Assembly: GCF_011077955.1 (NCBI RefSeq)
Contig: NZ_JAALBX010000009.1
Span: 62,001-126,000, forward strand
Source of the DNA: Citrobacter freundii
Lineage (GTDB): Bacteria; Pseudomonadota; Gammaproteobacteria; Enterobacterales; Enterobacteriaceae
DNA length: 64,000 bases
Direction: 5' to 3'
The stretch's first letter is position 1. Every line of letters starts with the position of its first letter. Of the stretch, positions 16,614 through 25,258 are shown piece by piece. The notes beneath the pieces are model-generated. The model worked only from the letters and a program-made list of their open reading frames with translations. It searched no databases and was not told the DNA's origin. The translations under genes were made by a program, and so were the position numbers.

Positions 16614-17943
16614 ATCGTCGTTGGTTGATCATGCGCTGCGGGCGCTGGAATCCATCCCTTTAGCCCGCGTCGCCGGCCGATTAGTGCGGATGAATGGCAT
16701 TCTGCTGGAAAGCGTGGGCTGCCAGCTTGCCACCGGGCAGTTGTGCCGTATTGAAAGCGCCCATAAAACCTTGATTGACGCCCAGGCCGTGGGCTTTAAC
16801 CGTGAAGTGACGTACCTGATGCCCTTTAAACAGCCCGACGGGCTGGTTGCCGGCGCGCGCGTTTTCCCGCAAGAAAATGCGCAGTCGGTGATGATTGGCG
16901 ACGGCTGGCTGGGGCGCGTAGTTAACGGCATGGGCGAGCCGCTGGACGGTAAAGGTCGCCTGCCGGGCGACGAGCCGCTGCCCTCCCATCCCCCCGCGAT
17001 AAACCCCCTTACCCGCAGCCCGGTGGCGGAGCCGCTGGACGTTGGCGTACGCGCCATCAATGGCATGTTAACTATCGGCAAAGGTCAGCGCGTCGGCTTA
17101 ATGGCGGGCAGCGGCGTCGGCAAAAGCGTGCTGCTTGGCATGATCACGCGCAATACCAGCGCAGAGGTAGTCGTTGTCGGGCTTATCGGCGAACGAGGCC
17201 GCGAAGTGAAAGAGTTTATCGATCACTCGTTAGGGGCCGCGGGGCTTGCCAAATCGATTGTGGTTGCAGCGCCGGCGGATGAATCGCCGCTGATGCGCCT
17301 TAAGGCGACCGAACTGTGCCACACCATCGCCGCCTGGTTTCGCGACCGCGGAAAGCATGTGCTGCTGTTAGTGGATTCCCTCACCCGTTACGCCATGGCC
17401 CAGCGTGAAATCGCTCTGTCGCTTGGCGAACCGCCTGCGACCAAAGGCTATCCGCCTTCGGCGTTCGGCATGATCCCCCGTCTGGTGGAGTGCGCCGGTA
17501 ACAGCCAGAGCAGCGGATCAATGACCGCGATTTATACGGTGCTTGCAGAGGGGGACGATCAGCAAGACCCGATTGTCGACTGCGCCCGCGCCGTGCTGGA
17601 CGGGCACATTGTCCTGACCCGTCGTCTGGCAGAAGGCGGACACTATCCGGCAATTGATATCGCCCAGTCCATCAGCCGTTGTATGAGCCAGGTCACCGAC
17701 CGCCCTCACCAGCAGGCAGCGCGCCAGTTAAAGCAAAATTACGCCAGTTATATGGATATCAAACCGCTGATCCCCCTCGGGGGCTATGTGCCCGGCGCTG
17801 ACCCGGCGGTGGATCGCGCCGTTAAGCTGTTCCCTTCAATTGAACGCTTCCTGCGCCAGGATGTGGATGATGCCGCGACGCTTGAGCAAACGCGCACGCG
17901 TCTGCATACCTTGTTCCCGGCAAGCAAAAAGACGACTGATTAA
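16606..17943 (+). CDS. lfiI: Flag-2 export ATPase LfiI (FliI family)
   Basis: A 445-residue F1-beta-like ATPase of normal FliI length. Walker A is GLMAGSGVGKSVLL at about 163-176. The catalytic GERGREV follows near 194. Walker B is LLLVDSLTRYAMAQREIALSLGEPPATKGYPPS, the signature of type III export ATPases. It unfolds and delivers export substrates together with LfiH and LfiJ. Confidence 0.95.
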   Translation: MSESSLVDHALRALESIPLARVAGRLVRMNGILLESVGCQLATGQLCRIESAHKTLIDAQAVGFNREVTYLMPFKQPDGLVAGARVFPQENAQSVMIGDGWLGRVVNGMGEPLDGKGRLPGDEPLPSHPPAINPLTRSPVAEPLDVGVRAINGMLTIGKGQRVGLMAGSGVGKSVLLGMITRNTSAEVVVVGLIGERGREVKEFIDHSLGAAGLAKSIVVAAPADESPLMRLKATELCHTIAAWFRDRGKHVLLLVDSLTRYAMAQREIALSLGEPPATKGYPPSAFGMIPRLVECAGNSQSSGSMTAIYTVLAEGDDQQDPIVDCARAVLDGHIVLTRRLAEGGHYPAIDIAQSISRCMSQVTDRPHQQAARQLKQNYASYMDIKPLIPLGGYVPGADPAVDRAVKLFPSIERFLRQDVDDAATLEQTRTRLHTLFPASKKTTD

Positions 17944-17945
17944 CG

Positions 17946-18380
17946 ATGAGCACCCTTATTGATACCCTCACCCACCTCCAGCGCATCCGCAAAAAATCGG
18001 TGCAGGACAAAACCGTAGAGCTGGCACAACAAAAACAGCAGTGCACCCGTTTTGATAACAACATAAAAGCGCTCGGCATGTTGATGCAGAAAACCGGCAT
18101 CGCGGCCCGGGATACCAGCGCCGCCGCGTTAAAGAACGTGGCGGGTTACAAGGGCAGCCTGCAACGCGTCATGAACTGGCAGGAAGAAGAGCTTGCGCTG
18201 GCGCAGATGAAACAGACCCGTATTCAGGCGTCGCTTGTAAGTGCAGCATGCCAGGAAAAAGTCGTGGCGCTGACGCTTGATGACAGTCTCACGGCTCGTC
18301 AGGCGGAACGCGCAGTGAAGCAGCAAAAAGTCAGTGATGATGTCGCCGTACAGTGTTGGCTGCGAAGACTGGAGCGTTAA
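17946..18380 (+). CDS. lfiJ: Flag-2 export chaperone LfiJ (FliJ family)
   Basis: A 144-residue, highly charged helical protein with long heptad-like stretches (RIRKKSVQDKTVELAQQKQQC, LALAQMKQTRIQASLVSAACQEKVVALTL, ERAVKQQKVSDDVAVQCWLRR). FliJ is the coiled-coil stalk of the export ATPase. Assigned by position two bases after lfiI and by length, because sequence conservation in this family is low. Confidence 0.85.
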   Translation: MSTLIDTLTHLQRIRKKSVQDKTVELAQQKQQCTRFDNNIKALGMLMQKTGIAARDTSAAALKNVAGYKGSLQRVMNWQEEELALAQMKQTRIQASLVSAACQEKVVALTLDDSLTARQAERAVKQQKVSDDVAVQCWLRRLER

Positions 18381-18401
18381 ATACTGTTACGAAGGATTAT
18401 C

Positions 18402-18427
18402 TACCCGTCTGTGACGGGTATTTTTTT
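18402..18427 (+). terminator. Terminator of the lafK-lfiEFGHIJ operon
   Basis: Arms TACCCGTC (18402-18409) and GACGGGTA (18413-18420) with a 3-nt loop, then seven T. It lies 21 bases beyond the lfiJ stop. Confidence 0.9.
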
Positions 18428-18585
18428 ATAACATCCTGCTGATTTGGCCCGAAAATATGACGCGCCTCATCCCGTTGCCCTCCGATAACGCCCCGGGTGC
18501 TAACAAAGCACTGGCGTAAACACACCCTTATCCGAATGACAAATCAGTGACTCGCTTTACAGCGGCATAACGCCTGAGCAGCCCC

Positions 18586-18612
18586 AAAAAAAAGCCTCTT
18601 TGCAGAGGCTTT
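18586..18612 (-). terminator. Terminator of the lafV-glycosyltransferase operon
   Basis: Arms 18591-18599 and 18604-18612 (AAAGCCTCT/AGAGGCTTT) around TTGC. On the minus strand the stem is followed by a U-run from the A-run at 18586-18593. It lies seven bases beyond the stop of the 757-residue glycosyltransferase gene. Confidence 0.9.
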
Positions 18613-18618
18613 AGGCAT

Positions 18619-20892
18619 TTATAAACGCTGAAACAACGATGGCATCACCGCGTCGCCCAATATAGCGCGCTTGAGCTGCGTAATGGCCTGCCGCGGTTGT
18701 GGTTCGCTCTCGCCCGGTTGCAGCAGAAAGCTGCGGTAATACTGACCCGGCCATTTTTGTTGGGCAAAATCGGCTATTGTCTGCGGGCAAAGGGTGTCGG
18801 CAATCACTACCGGCTGACCGACAAACGCCAGCGGTTTATCCGCGACAATAAGCAGTGTAAACCGGCGGTCTTGCTGACGCGCCAGCAGCGCAATCATCGG
18901 CGTTAAGGCCGCTAATGGCTGGTTAATAGCATCGATAACGATACACAGATTATCGACAGCGCTCTGGAGGCGTAACTGCTCGCGCCGCGCGGCGACAAAA
19001 ACCTCGCGCGCTTTGTTACTGTGACCTGGCAGCAACGCCGCAAGCGGGTAGCGTTGCACCAGCGCTGAAAAAATCCGATATTCCCAGCTCATATCCACCG
19101 GCTTGCCGATACCGGTCAGATTACCGTCATGCACGCGATAGGAAATATTACAGCACGCGGTAAACATTACCTGCGCCTCGCCTATTGCGCGCGACCAGAA
19201 TTCATAATCATGCGCGCGAATAAAAGCAGGATCATAACCGCCGACTTTTTCATACAGTGCGCGACGTACGCAACTGCCAGGGTTCGAGATGAAATTTCCG
19301 TGGATCACCTGATGCAGCCATGTCGCTGGCGGATGGTTAATCATGGCGTAAAACTGCTTCTCGCTACCGTGCTTTTCCATCGCACACGAGATAACGTCCG
19401 TCTGCGGGAAACGCGCCAGTAGCGCGCGATAATGGCGCAACGCATTGGCATGCAGTAAATCGTCGCTGTCCAGCCATACTACGTATTCACCCTTAGCGTG
19501 CGCGACGGCGTGATTCCGGGTATCCGGCGCGTTGGTGTGCGCTTTGGAAATGATCCGCAGACGCGGGTCATCAAGGTGGGCCAGTTGCGCAAGGCTGCTG
19601 TCCGTGGATCCATCGTCCACAACAATCACTTCAAAATGGTCATCGCGCTGATTCAGCGCCGAACAGACCGCAGGCAACACATAGCGCTCGCGATTCCATG
19701 TCGGGATGAGGATGGAAAACAGCGGGGATTGATGTGCGTGAGGCTGCCACAAGCGTGGGTAACTTTCGCGCAACTGCGCCTGGCGCAGTAAATTCAGCCC
19801 TTCAGCGACATACTGTTGCGGGTTCGGGTTACCCGCGCAAATAGCGGCCACCGCCGCGTCGATATCACTAAACAGGTAATCGTTCGGCAGGTATTCATCA
19901 AGCCCGCCGCTGGCGTGAAAAGCAACCGGTTTTAACCCGGCGAGCATGGCCTCAAAAATGCCCATGCCCTGGGTTTCATGATAACTCACCGACACCACAC
20001 TGTTTTTATCCTGATACCAGGCAGCCATTTTGTCTGCCGGCACCACGCCGCAATACTCAATGTTGTTTTGCAGGCCGTAAGTGTGCGTTAACTGGCAGAA
20101 ACTGTAATACATGCGCTCATCTTCCACTCGTCCGGCGATAAACACTTTGTAGCGCTTATCAATTCGGACCAGCGCCTGCATCAGCGGCAAAAGCATATGC
20201 AGGTTTTTTGGCGGCGCAAAGCGTGCCACGCAGGCAAGATGAAAAGGATTACGGCGGGCGCTAAATTGCGTTGCAGGCTGATGGTCGGTGAGATTTGCCA
20301 GTACCGTGATTTGCAATGACGCGGGTAAATTTTCCCCCAGCAATTCACTAAAGCGGGCTTTCATCGCCTCGCTGACCACAATCACTTCATCAATGTTTTG
20401 CCAGTTCGCCTGTAACAGATGCGGCTGAAATAACTCGTAACCGTGAATGCGGCATACCATACGGCAATATTTCGGCAGTCTGCTCGCCGGAATAACCATA
20501 CCGTCACCCCATTCAAACCAGGCCACGTCGCAGTGTTTAAGATAACCCGCCAGGGTGGCTGCGCTCACATCGCGGCATGACACCTCACTCACAAGATGCC
20601 CTTGCTCGCGCATCAGGCGCATCACCGGCTGTAAAAAATGGAAATTATCATTCGTGGCAGTCACCACAATATGCTGGCTTGTGGCTGCCAGGGGTACAAA
20701 GAGATGGCCCGCCGCGCCAAAAATGCAGCGATAACCCGCCTTGCCGAGCGGCAACGCCACGCTGTGAAAACGGTCCTCATCAAGACCGTCAAGCGTGATG
20801 GCGCTCGCGCTCCGGGAAAACTGACGCAACACTTCTGCGATAAGGGATGCGGTATCGCTGAACTGCGCGCAAGAAAGCGTCTTTTCTGACAT
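18619..20892 (-). CDS. Two-domain glycosyltransferase (GT4-like plus GT2)
   Basis: A 757-residue cytoplasmic protein with no membrane segment seen. Residues about 75-385 look like a GT-B enzyme of the GT4 type: LACVARFAPPKNLHMLLPL near 219-237 and the E-x7-E region HETQGMGIFEAMLAGLKPV near 305-323. Residues 390-620 or so are a GT-A family 2 domain: FSILIPTWNRERYV at 392-405, VIVVDDGSTDSS near 422-433 and the metal-binding WLDSDD near 473-478. The last 130 residues are not recognised. The start is ATG 20890-20892, four bases after the upstream gene's stop. It is the last gene of lafV-GT-GT. By context it most likely adds sugars to the LafA filament. Donor and acceptor are unknown. Confidence 0.8.
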   Translation of the reverse strand: MSEKTLSCAQFSDTASLIAEVLRQFSRSASAITLDGLDEDRFHSVALPLGKAGYRCIFGAAGHLFVPLAATSQHIVVTATNDNFHFLQPVMRLMREQGHLVSEVSCRDVSAATLAGYLKHCDVAWFEWGDGMVIPASRLPKYCRMVCRIHGYELFQPHLLQANWQNIDEVIVVSEAMKARFSELLGENLPASLQITVLANLTDHQPATQFSARRNPFHLACVARFAPPKNLHMLLPLMQALVRIDKRYKVFIAGRVEDERMYYSFCQLTHTYGLQNNIEYCGVVPADKMAAWYQDKNSVVSVSYHETQGMGIFEAMLAGLKPVAFHASGGLDEYLPNDYLFSDIDAAVAAICAGNPNPQQYVAEGLNLLRQAQLRESYPRLWQPHAHQSPLFSILIPTWNRERYVLPAVCSALNQRDDHFEVIVVDDGSTDSSLAQLAHLDDPRLRIISKAHTNAPDTRNHAVAHAKGEYVVWLDSDDLLHANALRHYRALLARFPQTDVISCAMEKHGSEKQFYAMINHPPATWLHQVIHGNFISNPGSCVRRALYEKVGGYDPAFIRAHDYEFWSRAIGEAQVMFTACCNISYRVHDGNLTGIGKPVDMSWEYRIFSALVQRYPLAALLPGHSNKAREVFVAARREQLRLQSAVDNLCIVIDAINQPLAALTPMIALLARQQDRRFTLLIVADKPLAFVGQPVVIADTLCPQTIADFAQQKWPGQYYRSFLLQPGESEPQPRQAITQLKRAILGDAVMPSLFQRL

Positions 20893-20896
20893 AACA

Positions 20897-23362
20897 TTAA
20901 CCAAATAACTTGTGTTGAAGGCTGGAAAGCAGGGAGTCGCCCGTCTCTGGAGTGTGCAGTTCAGCCAGAATCGCCTGTGCGGCGCGCAGACCTGCTTGCC
21001 CATCCATAAACGCATCGCAATAGTGACGGCGCAGCGCGACATCAAAAACCGGGGTCGCACGTTCAAGCGCCTGACGTAACCCGGCCATATCATCCACCAC
21101 AGGGATGTTTTCATCCGGGAGCACGGCAGCCTTTGAGAGCGCGATCGCCGGTTTGCCGAGATGCAGGGCGTCAAACAGCAGCGCCCGGTTATCACCGATG
21201 ACCGCCTGCGCCTGTTGCACCAGCGCCAGCGTTTCCTCCGCCTCCACGCGCTTTTTAAGGCTACGTTTCAGGTGTGCGGTTACGGCGTCGTCCGGGGTGA
21301 AGTATTGCGCGCCATGCTGCAAGACGGTGACCAGATGAAAGGCGTTGCTGAGGCGTTCAAGTTGCGGTGCCCAGTGCAGAAACGTTGCGCCGTCGTTTAG
21401 CGCCGGGGCGTAAATCAGCGTAGGTTTTGTCGCGCCGTGGGAGGAATTCTGTTCGCGGCGCAACACCGGGTTGTCAAAACGCGGATTCCCCACCACGCAG
21501 GCGTTGCCGGTAATATTCAGCGCCTGTTGACTGTAGGGCGCAAAGCACAGGACGCGGTGGTAAAACGCGTTCCACCAGGCGTGATCCCACTGCGGCCTAT
21601 CAATACCAGCCATTGCACGTACCTGACGGCGCGCCAGGCCATGCAGCATTGGATGATAGTGCGTACTTACAAGCACTGCGAATTGCTGTTTACGGTTACT
21701 GGCTTCGGATAACAGGCTGCCGCGCAGACGACCGTCGTCCACCTTCTCCAGCAGCGCAGAAATGTGCGTCATCAGCTCGCGGCTGACGGTATCGTTAATG
21801 AGCAACTGGCAACGCTGCCCCGCCGCCTGCAAGTGCTGAATAATCGGTTGATAGACCTGCCAGTGAAAAGGCGCGGCGATAAAAAAGCCGATGCACTCCC
21901 CGAGCTGGTTGGCTACAGGCGGCTGTGCCTTGCTGCGTTGCTCGGCACGCAGGCTTTTATTGATGCGGGTAAAGTAAAACTGAATATTATCGGTCTCGGT
22001 TTTTTCAATATCGCTATAGCCCGCGCGCTGATAACAAAGGCTCGGCGAGAACGCCAGCCATTTGCCGGCCTGCATCACAGGCGCCCACTGCGCTTCTGCC
22101 GTTGCGCTGAGATCAACACGCATATGGGCTATCAACGGGCCATAATAGCTGGCGTTTACCAGCATGGCGCAGACCTTATCGGCTGTACCGACACGCACCA
22201 CGCCGTTCAGGCTTTTCATCGGCTGCCCGGTATGGACTCGTCCGCCCAGGATCACCGTTTGCCAGGGCAATACGTCCAGCGCCTGTAACACATGATTCAG
22301 CGCGCTGACATGTTTGCGCTGTTTAAGAAAAACCGTGTCATCTTCCAGGATCAAACAGTTGCGCCAGCCCTGTTGTTGCGCCAGTTCCAGCGCCATACGC
22401 CAGGTTTCACGTCGCCCAAGCGCGCCATCCGCTCTGACGCAGCCGCTCACCCGTACCAGTTTGTCACCCGGCATGCCCATTAGCGCCAGCTCATCCTGAA
22501 TGTGCTGCCAACGGTCGTTCCGGCTATCCAGATTCAGCACCAGCACTTTTTCAATCTGCTGCCAGCGCACCGGCTGACCGCGTACGGCGTTGTGTAAACT
22601 CTGATACCAGGCCAGCAGCATGGGATCGGTGACCCGTTGCTCAAGCGTCGTGTCCAGTAAAACGCTGCTGCCCAGAATGTAATCTTTATCAAAGGTATTC
22701 TGGCTGTGTGAGATGCAAAGAATGGTGCGCTCGCCCGGTAGTTGCAGCGGCGTTACGCTGTAGTCATCGGTAAAAGACAATTCTTCCGCCAGATTCACAT
22801 CATCCGCGTACCGGTGCTTTTTCAGGTAATTACGGTGATAACAGAACGTACCATTGAGAATATGTTTCTCGCCAAAGCTGTGGGTTTTAAATATGCGGTT
22901 GATATGGCTGTACCAGATAGGAATTTGATCGGAGCCGGAAATTAGCGCCCGATGACGTTGCATCATGCTGATGGTGTAGCTGATTTTGTCCGCCGGATAA
23001 TAATCGTCATCGTCCATGCACAGGATGTATTCCCCGGTCGCCAGCGCATTGAGCATATTGCGCTTTTTGCCGAGCGCCAGCCGCCCCTGATGATGCACAT
23101 AGCGAATCTGGTATTTCTCCGGCTGGCCCTCGGTCAGGCGGTCGATGATGTGTTGATGACTCTTCGCTGAATCATCAAGAATGATCAATTCACGTTTGTC
23201 TGCGGGGTAATCCTGGTAGCGGAACATATAGATAAGCCACGGCAAAAACGCCGGGCGCTCCCACGTCGGCGTCACGACACTCACAAAGGGCAGTTCGCGC
23301 GTGGTCGCAGACGCAACGTTCCCCATTAATTGTTGCAGCAAATTCGGTGTGGCGGTAGTCAT
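20897..23362 (-). CDS. Three-domain glycosyltransferase (GT2, GT25-like, GT-B)
   Basis: An 821-residue protein with three apparent catalytic domains. Domain 1 (about 25-240) is GT2-like with VSVVTPTWERP at 27-37, IILDDS at 60-65 and CMDDDD at 115-120. Domain 2 (about 271-465) resembles GT25: VLVLNLDSRNDRW near 273-285, GALGRRETW, LILEDDTVF at 337-345 and a closing SLCYQRAGYSDIE. Domain 3 (about 488-815) resembles the GT-B fold of CDP-glycerol glycerophosphotransferases: VSTHYHPMLHG, RVLCFAPYSQQAL, VVGNPRFDNPVL, PTLIYAPALND. Such a fusion suggests one protein that builds a short, possibly phosphoglycerol-containing glycan stepwise. Flagellin is the likely acceptor because the gene lies inside the flagellar cluster and behind a sigma-54 promoter. 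Domain calls are from motifs only. Confidence 0.75.
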   Translation of the reverse strand: MTTATPNLLQQLMGNVASATTRELPFVSVVTPTWERPAFLPWLIYMFRYQDYPADKRELIILDDSAKSHQHIIDRLTEGQPEKYQIRYVHHQGRLALGKKRNMLNALATGEYILCMDDDDYYPADKISYTISMMQRHRALISGSDQIPIWYSHINRIFKTHSFGEKHILNGTFCYHRNYLKKHRYADDVNLAEELSFTDDYSVTPLQLPGERTILCISHSQNTFDKDYILGSSVLLDTTLEQRVTDPMLLAWYQSLHNAVRGQPVRWQQIEKVLVLNLDSRNDRWQHIQDELALMGMPGDKLVRVSGCVRADGALGRRETWRMALELAQQQGWRNCLILEDDTVFLKQRKHVSALNHVLQALDVLPWQTVILGGRVHTGQPMKSLNGVVRVGTADKVCAMLVNASYYGPLIAHMRVDLSATAEAQWAPVMQAGKWLAFSPSLCYQRAGYSDIEKTETDNIQFYFTRINKSLRAEQRSKAQPPVANQLGECIGFFIAAPFHWQVYQPIIQHLQAAGQRCQLLINDTVSRELMTHISALLEKVDDGRLRGSLLSEASNRKQQFAVLVSTHYHPMLHGLARRQVRAMAGIDRPQWDHAWWNAFYHRVLCFAPYSQQALNITGNACVVGNPRFDNPVLRREQNSSHGATKPTLIYAPALNDGATFLHWAPQLERLSNAFHLVTVLQHGAQYFTPDDAVTAHLKRSLKKRVEAEETLALVQQAQAVIGDNRALLFDALHLGKPAIALSKAAVLPDENIPVVDDMAGLRQALERATPVFDVALRRHYCDAFMDGQAGLRAAQAILAELHTPETGDSLLSSLQHKLFG

Positions 23363-23382
23363 GGCAAGGATGGCTCCTGAAC

Positions 23383-24306
23383 TTAACCGGCAATAAGCGA
23401 AAATGCCGCCAGCAACTCGTTGCCTGCAAACAGCTCGTGTTGACAGTCGCGCTCCTGATTCTGGGCATCGCTAATCCGCCACTGCTCAAAGAGACTGACC
23501 AGCGCCGTCATGTCCTGCGCCGTGAGGGGTGTACCGTCCATCATCCACAGGCTAAACAGCGTTTTAAGCTGGAAGTAATCGCTCACCAATTGCAGATACT
23601 GATAAGACGCGTTTTCGGTGGGGAAGAAATCGTGATAGACCCGGTACACCAGATAATGCGTCAGTATCCAGGGCGCTTGTGCAAGGCTCTCTGCGCGTCC
23701 CGCCTGCCAGACTTGCGCCAGTTGCTGCTGCATTTGCGCTTCGCTGTTGGCATCCTGGAGCATTAACAAACTCACCTGCATTGAAAACGTCGCGCTGCGC
23801 GGATGTTCCGGCAGACGGTTCCAGTCAAAAGACATCGCGCCAAGCTCACGGATCAATTTCTGTTTCAGCGCATCAATAGCGGGTAAGTCGTTAAACATTT
23901 TTTCAAGCGCGCCTTGTTCGGCATGGCGCGCCAGTGACCCGGGTAAACTTGCGATACGCTCACAGGTGCCGGCGTCATCGGAAAGGTTACTTGCCGTCGA
24001 AAGCATGACGCCGAGCGCATACAGTCGCAGTTCTTCGCTAAGCCCCGGCAACGTTACGCAGTCAATTGACGCCTGATTCAGCTTTTGCAGACGGGTATTT
24101 ACCGCTATCGCCGCCTCAGACGGCTCGCGGCCCGCGATATGCAAAGTGAAGGCCTCGGGGTCAAGTAACACCGCCTGGCAATGCGCCAGTTCATTCAACA
24201 GCAGACTGCGGCGTGTTTCGTGCTGATAGTGGAAATCGACAATCCGATCGCTGGCAACGGCAGGATGTAGAGTAAATTGAGGTTGATAACAGGTAATGAC
24301 ATTCAT
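23383..24306 (-). CDS. lafV: LafV, FliB-like protein lacking the cysteine cluster
   Basis: A 307-residue protein whose body resembles the later two thirds of FliB flagellin lysine-N-methylases: AHCQAVLLDPEAF corresponds to the family SCPEAARLVLLDP region, and THYLVYRVYHDFFP plus SDYFQLKTLFSLWMM to the C-terminal helices. FliB uses an iron-sulfur cluster bound by an N-terminal cysteine cluster (CxxxC...CC type). Nothing like that is present in this protein. A sigma-54 promoter and hairpin directly precede the ATG, so the short form appears native rather than a mis-called start. It may be a non-catalytic adaptor or have changed function. First gene of the modification operon, 20 bases before the three-domain glycosyltransferase. 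Confidence 0.65.
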   Translation of the reverse strand: MNVITCYQPQFTLHPAVASDRIVDFHYQHETRRSLLLNELAHCQAVLLDPEAFTLHIAGREPSEAAIAVNTRLQKLNQASIDCVTLPGLSEELRLYALGVMLSTASNLSDDAGTCERIASLPGSLARHAEQGALEKMFNDLPAIDALKQKLIRELGAMSFDWNRLPEHPRSATFSMQVSLLMLQDANSEAQMQQQLAQVWQAGRAESLAQAPWILTHYLVYRVYHDFFPTENASYQYLQLVSDYFQLKTLFSLWMMDGTPLTAQDMTALVSLFEQWRISDAQNQERDCQHELFAGNELLAAFSLIAG

Positions 24307-24315
24307 AATGCTTCA

Positions 24316-24352
24316 CTTTAAAGGGGTTAATTAACAAGACACCCCTTTAAAG
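24316..24352. promoter_or_regulatory. 12-bp inverted repeat at the lafV transcription start
   Basis: Perfect arms CTTTAAAGGGGT (24316-24327) and ACCCCTTTAAAG (24341-24352) with a 13-nt spacer. The right arm touches the -12 element of the sigma-54 promoter and the start site would fall at its edge. It could be a dimeric regulator's operator, or a 5'-leader hairpin / lfgN transcript terminator. Confidence 0.55.
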
Positions 24353-24366
24353 CAAAACCTGTGCCA
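24351..24366 (-). promoter_or_regulatory. Sigma-54 promoter of lafV-GT-GT
   Basis: Minus-strand TGGCACAGGTTTTGCT matches TGGCACG-N4-TTGCW with GG and GC exactly 10 bases apart. It lies 45 bases before the lafV ATG. LafK is the expected activator. Confidence 0.8.
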
Positions 24367-24446
24367 TATTTTAATCATTTGATTTTTAATGAATTAATAA
24401 AGGATTACCTGCCGAAAGGAAACGCCCTTTCCCTTCCGGCGGAATG

Positions 24447-24887
24447 TCAGCGGCTATAGAGAAAATCATCGTTATTGCCGAGGAAGCGCTGCACAAACTC
24501 GTACTGGCGGGTCAACAATTCACCATTTTTTTCGTTGTAATCACGGCAGCGTTTCACCAATCGCTCCAGCGTTTTCCAGCTTTCCTGCGCCAGGGATTTT
24601 TGTGCGGCAGGCAACCAGTTGCAGACGGTATCGATGCCGCGTTTATTTGCTTCAAGCCCCAGCGCCTTTAACAGATGGCGTCGTTCTGTCGCGCTGTCTG
24701 TCAGGGACTGGCACTGCGCGCGTAACGTATCATTCAGCGCAAGCAGTTCGTCGCTTTGCCGGCGGATCATGGTAATACGCTGCTGCTCAAGCAGCGTTAA
24801 TACCTGCTGATAGCGGTCATTATCGTCAAGAATATTGCGCAGCAGCGCCTTTACGTTTTGCAGTTTATCGTTAGCAGTCATTTTCAT
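24447..24887 (-). CDS. lfgN: Flag-2 export chaperone LfgN (FlgN family)
   Basis: A 146-residue, mostly helical protein in the FlgN position. N-terminal helices are NVKALLRNILDDNDRYQQVLTLLEQQRITM, and NEKNGELLTRQYEFVQRFL is the conserved helix near the end. FlgN escorts the hook-filament junction proteins (here LfgK and LfgL) to the export gate. The first ATG overlaps the lfgM stop (ATGA). A second ATG two codons later is an alternative start. Confidence 0.88.
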   Translation of the reverse strand: MKMTANDKLQNVKALLRNILDDNDRYQQVLTLLEQQRITMIRRQSDELLALNDTLRAQCQSLTDSATERRHLLKALGLEANKRGIDTVCNWLPAAQKSLAQESWKTLERLVKRCRDYNEKNGELLTRQYEFVQRFLGNNDDFLYSR

Positions 24888-25168
24888 TTATTTCGGTAAA
24901 AGTCCAGCATCGCACCGGACAGTCCATCGTTATCGACCCGGTAATTGCCGCTCGCAATCAGCGCTTGCATCTGCGCGACCTTATCGTGATCGACCTCTTG
25001 CGAGTCGCCACGTAATTCCTCAAGCGCTGCGCTCATGGCGGTCTGCGTCACATCATTTGCCTCTACAGGCGCGGCGTTGCTTACCTGCGCGTTATCCTGA
25101 CGGCCTTTTTTCCCTGACGCTGCCGATGACATCATCGGCGAGTGCTGCGGCATGGCGTTAATTTTCAT
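24884..25168 (-). CDS. lfgM: Flag-2 anti-sigma factor LfgM (FlgM family)
   Basis: A 94-residue protein with a disordered, Ser/Ala-rich N-terminal half and the FlgM-type C-terminus (VDHDKVAQMQALIASGNYRVDNDGLSGAMLDFYRNK). FlgM holds sigma-28 (here LafS) inactive until it is exported through the finished hook. Presence of both lfgM and lafS indicates that the Flag-2 system has its own checkpoint. Middle gene of the lfgA-M-N operon. Confidence 0.92.
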   Translation of the reverse strand: MKINAMPQHSPMMSSAASGKKGRQDNAQVSNAAPVEANDVTQTAMSAALEELRGDSQEVDHDKVAQMQALIASGNYRVDNDGLSGAMLDFYRNK

Positions 25169-25258
25169 AGCAACCTCACTGGTTTATCTGCTGTGTAAAA
25201 GCGAACCACAGAGGGGAAATCTTAAGGCGCAGGTGAAAATTATTTTCCGCCTGTTTCC

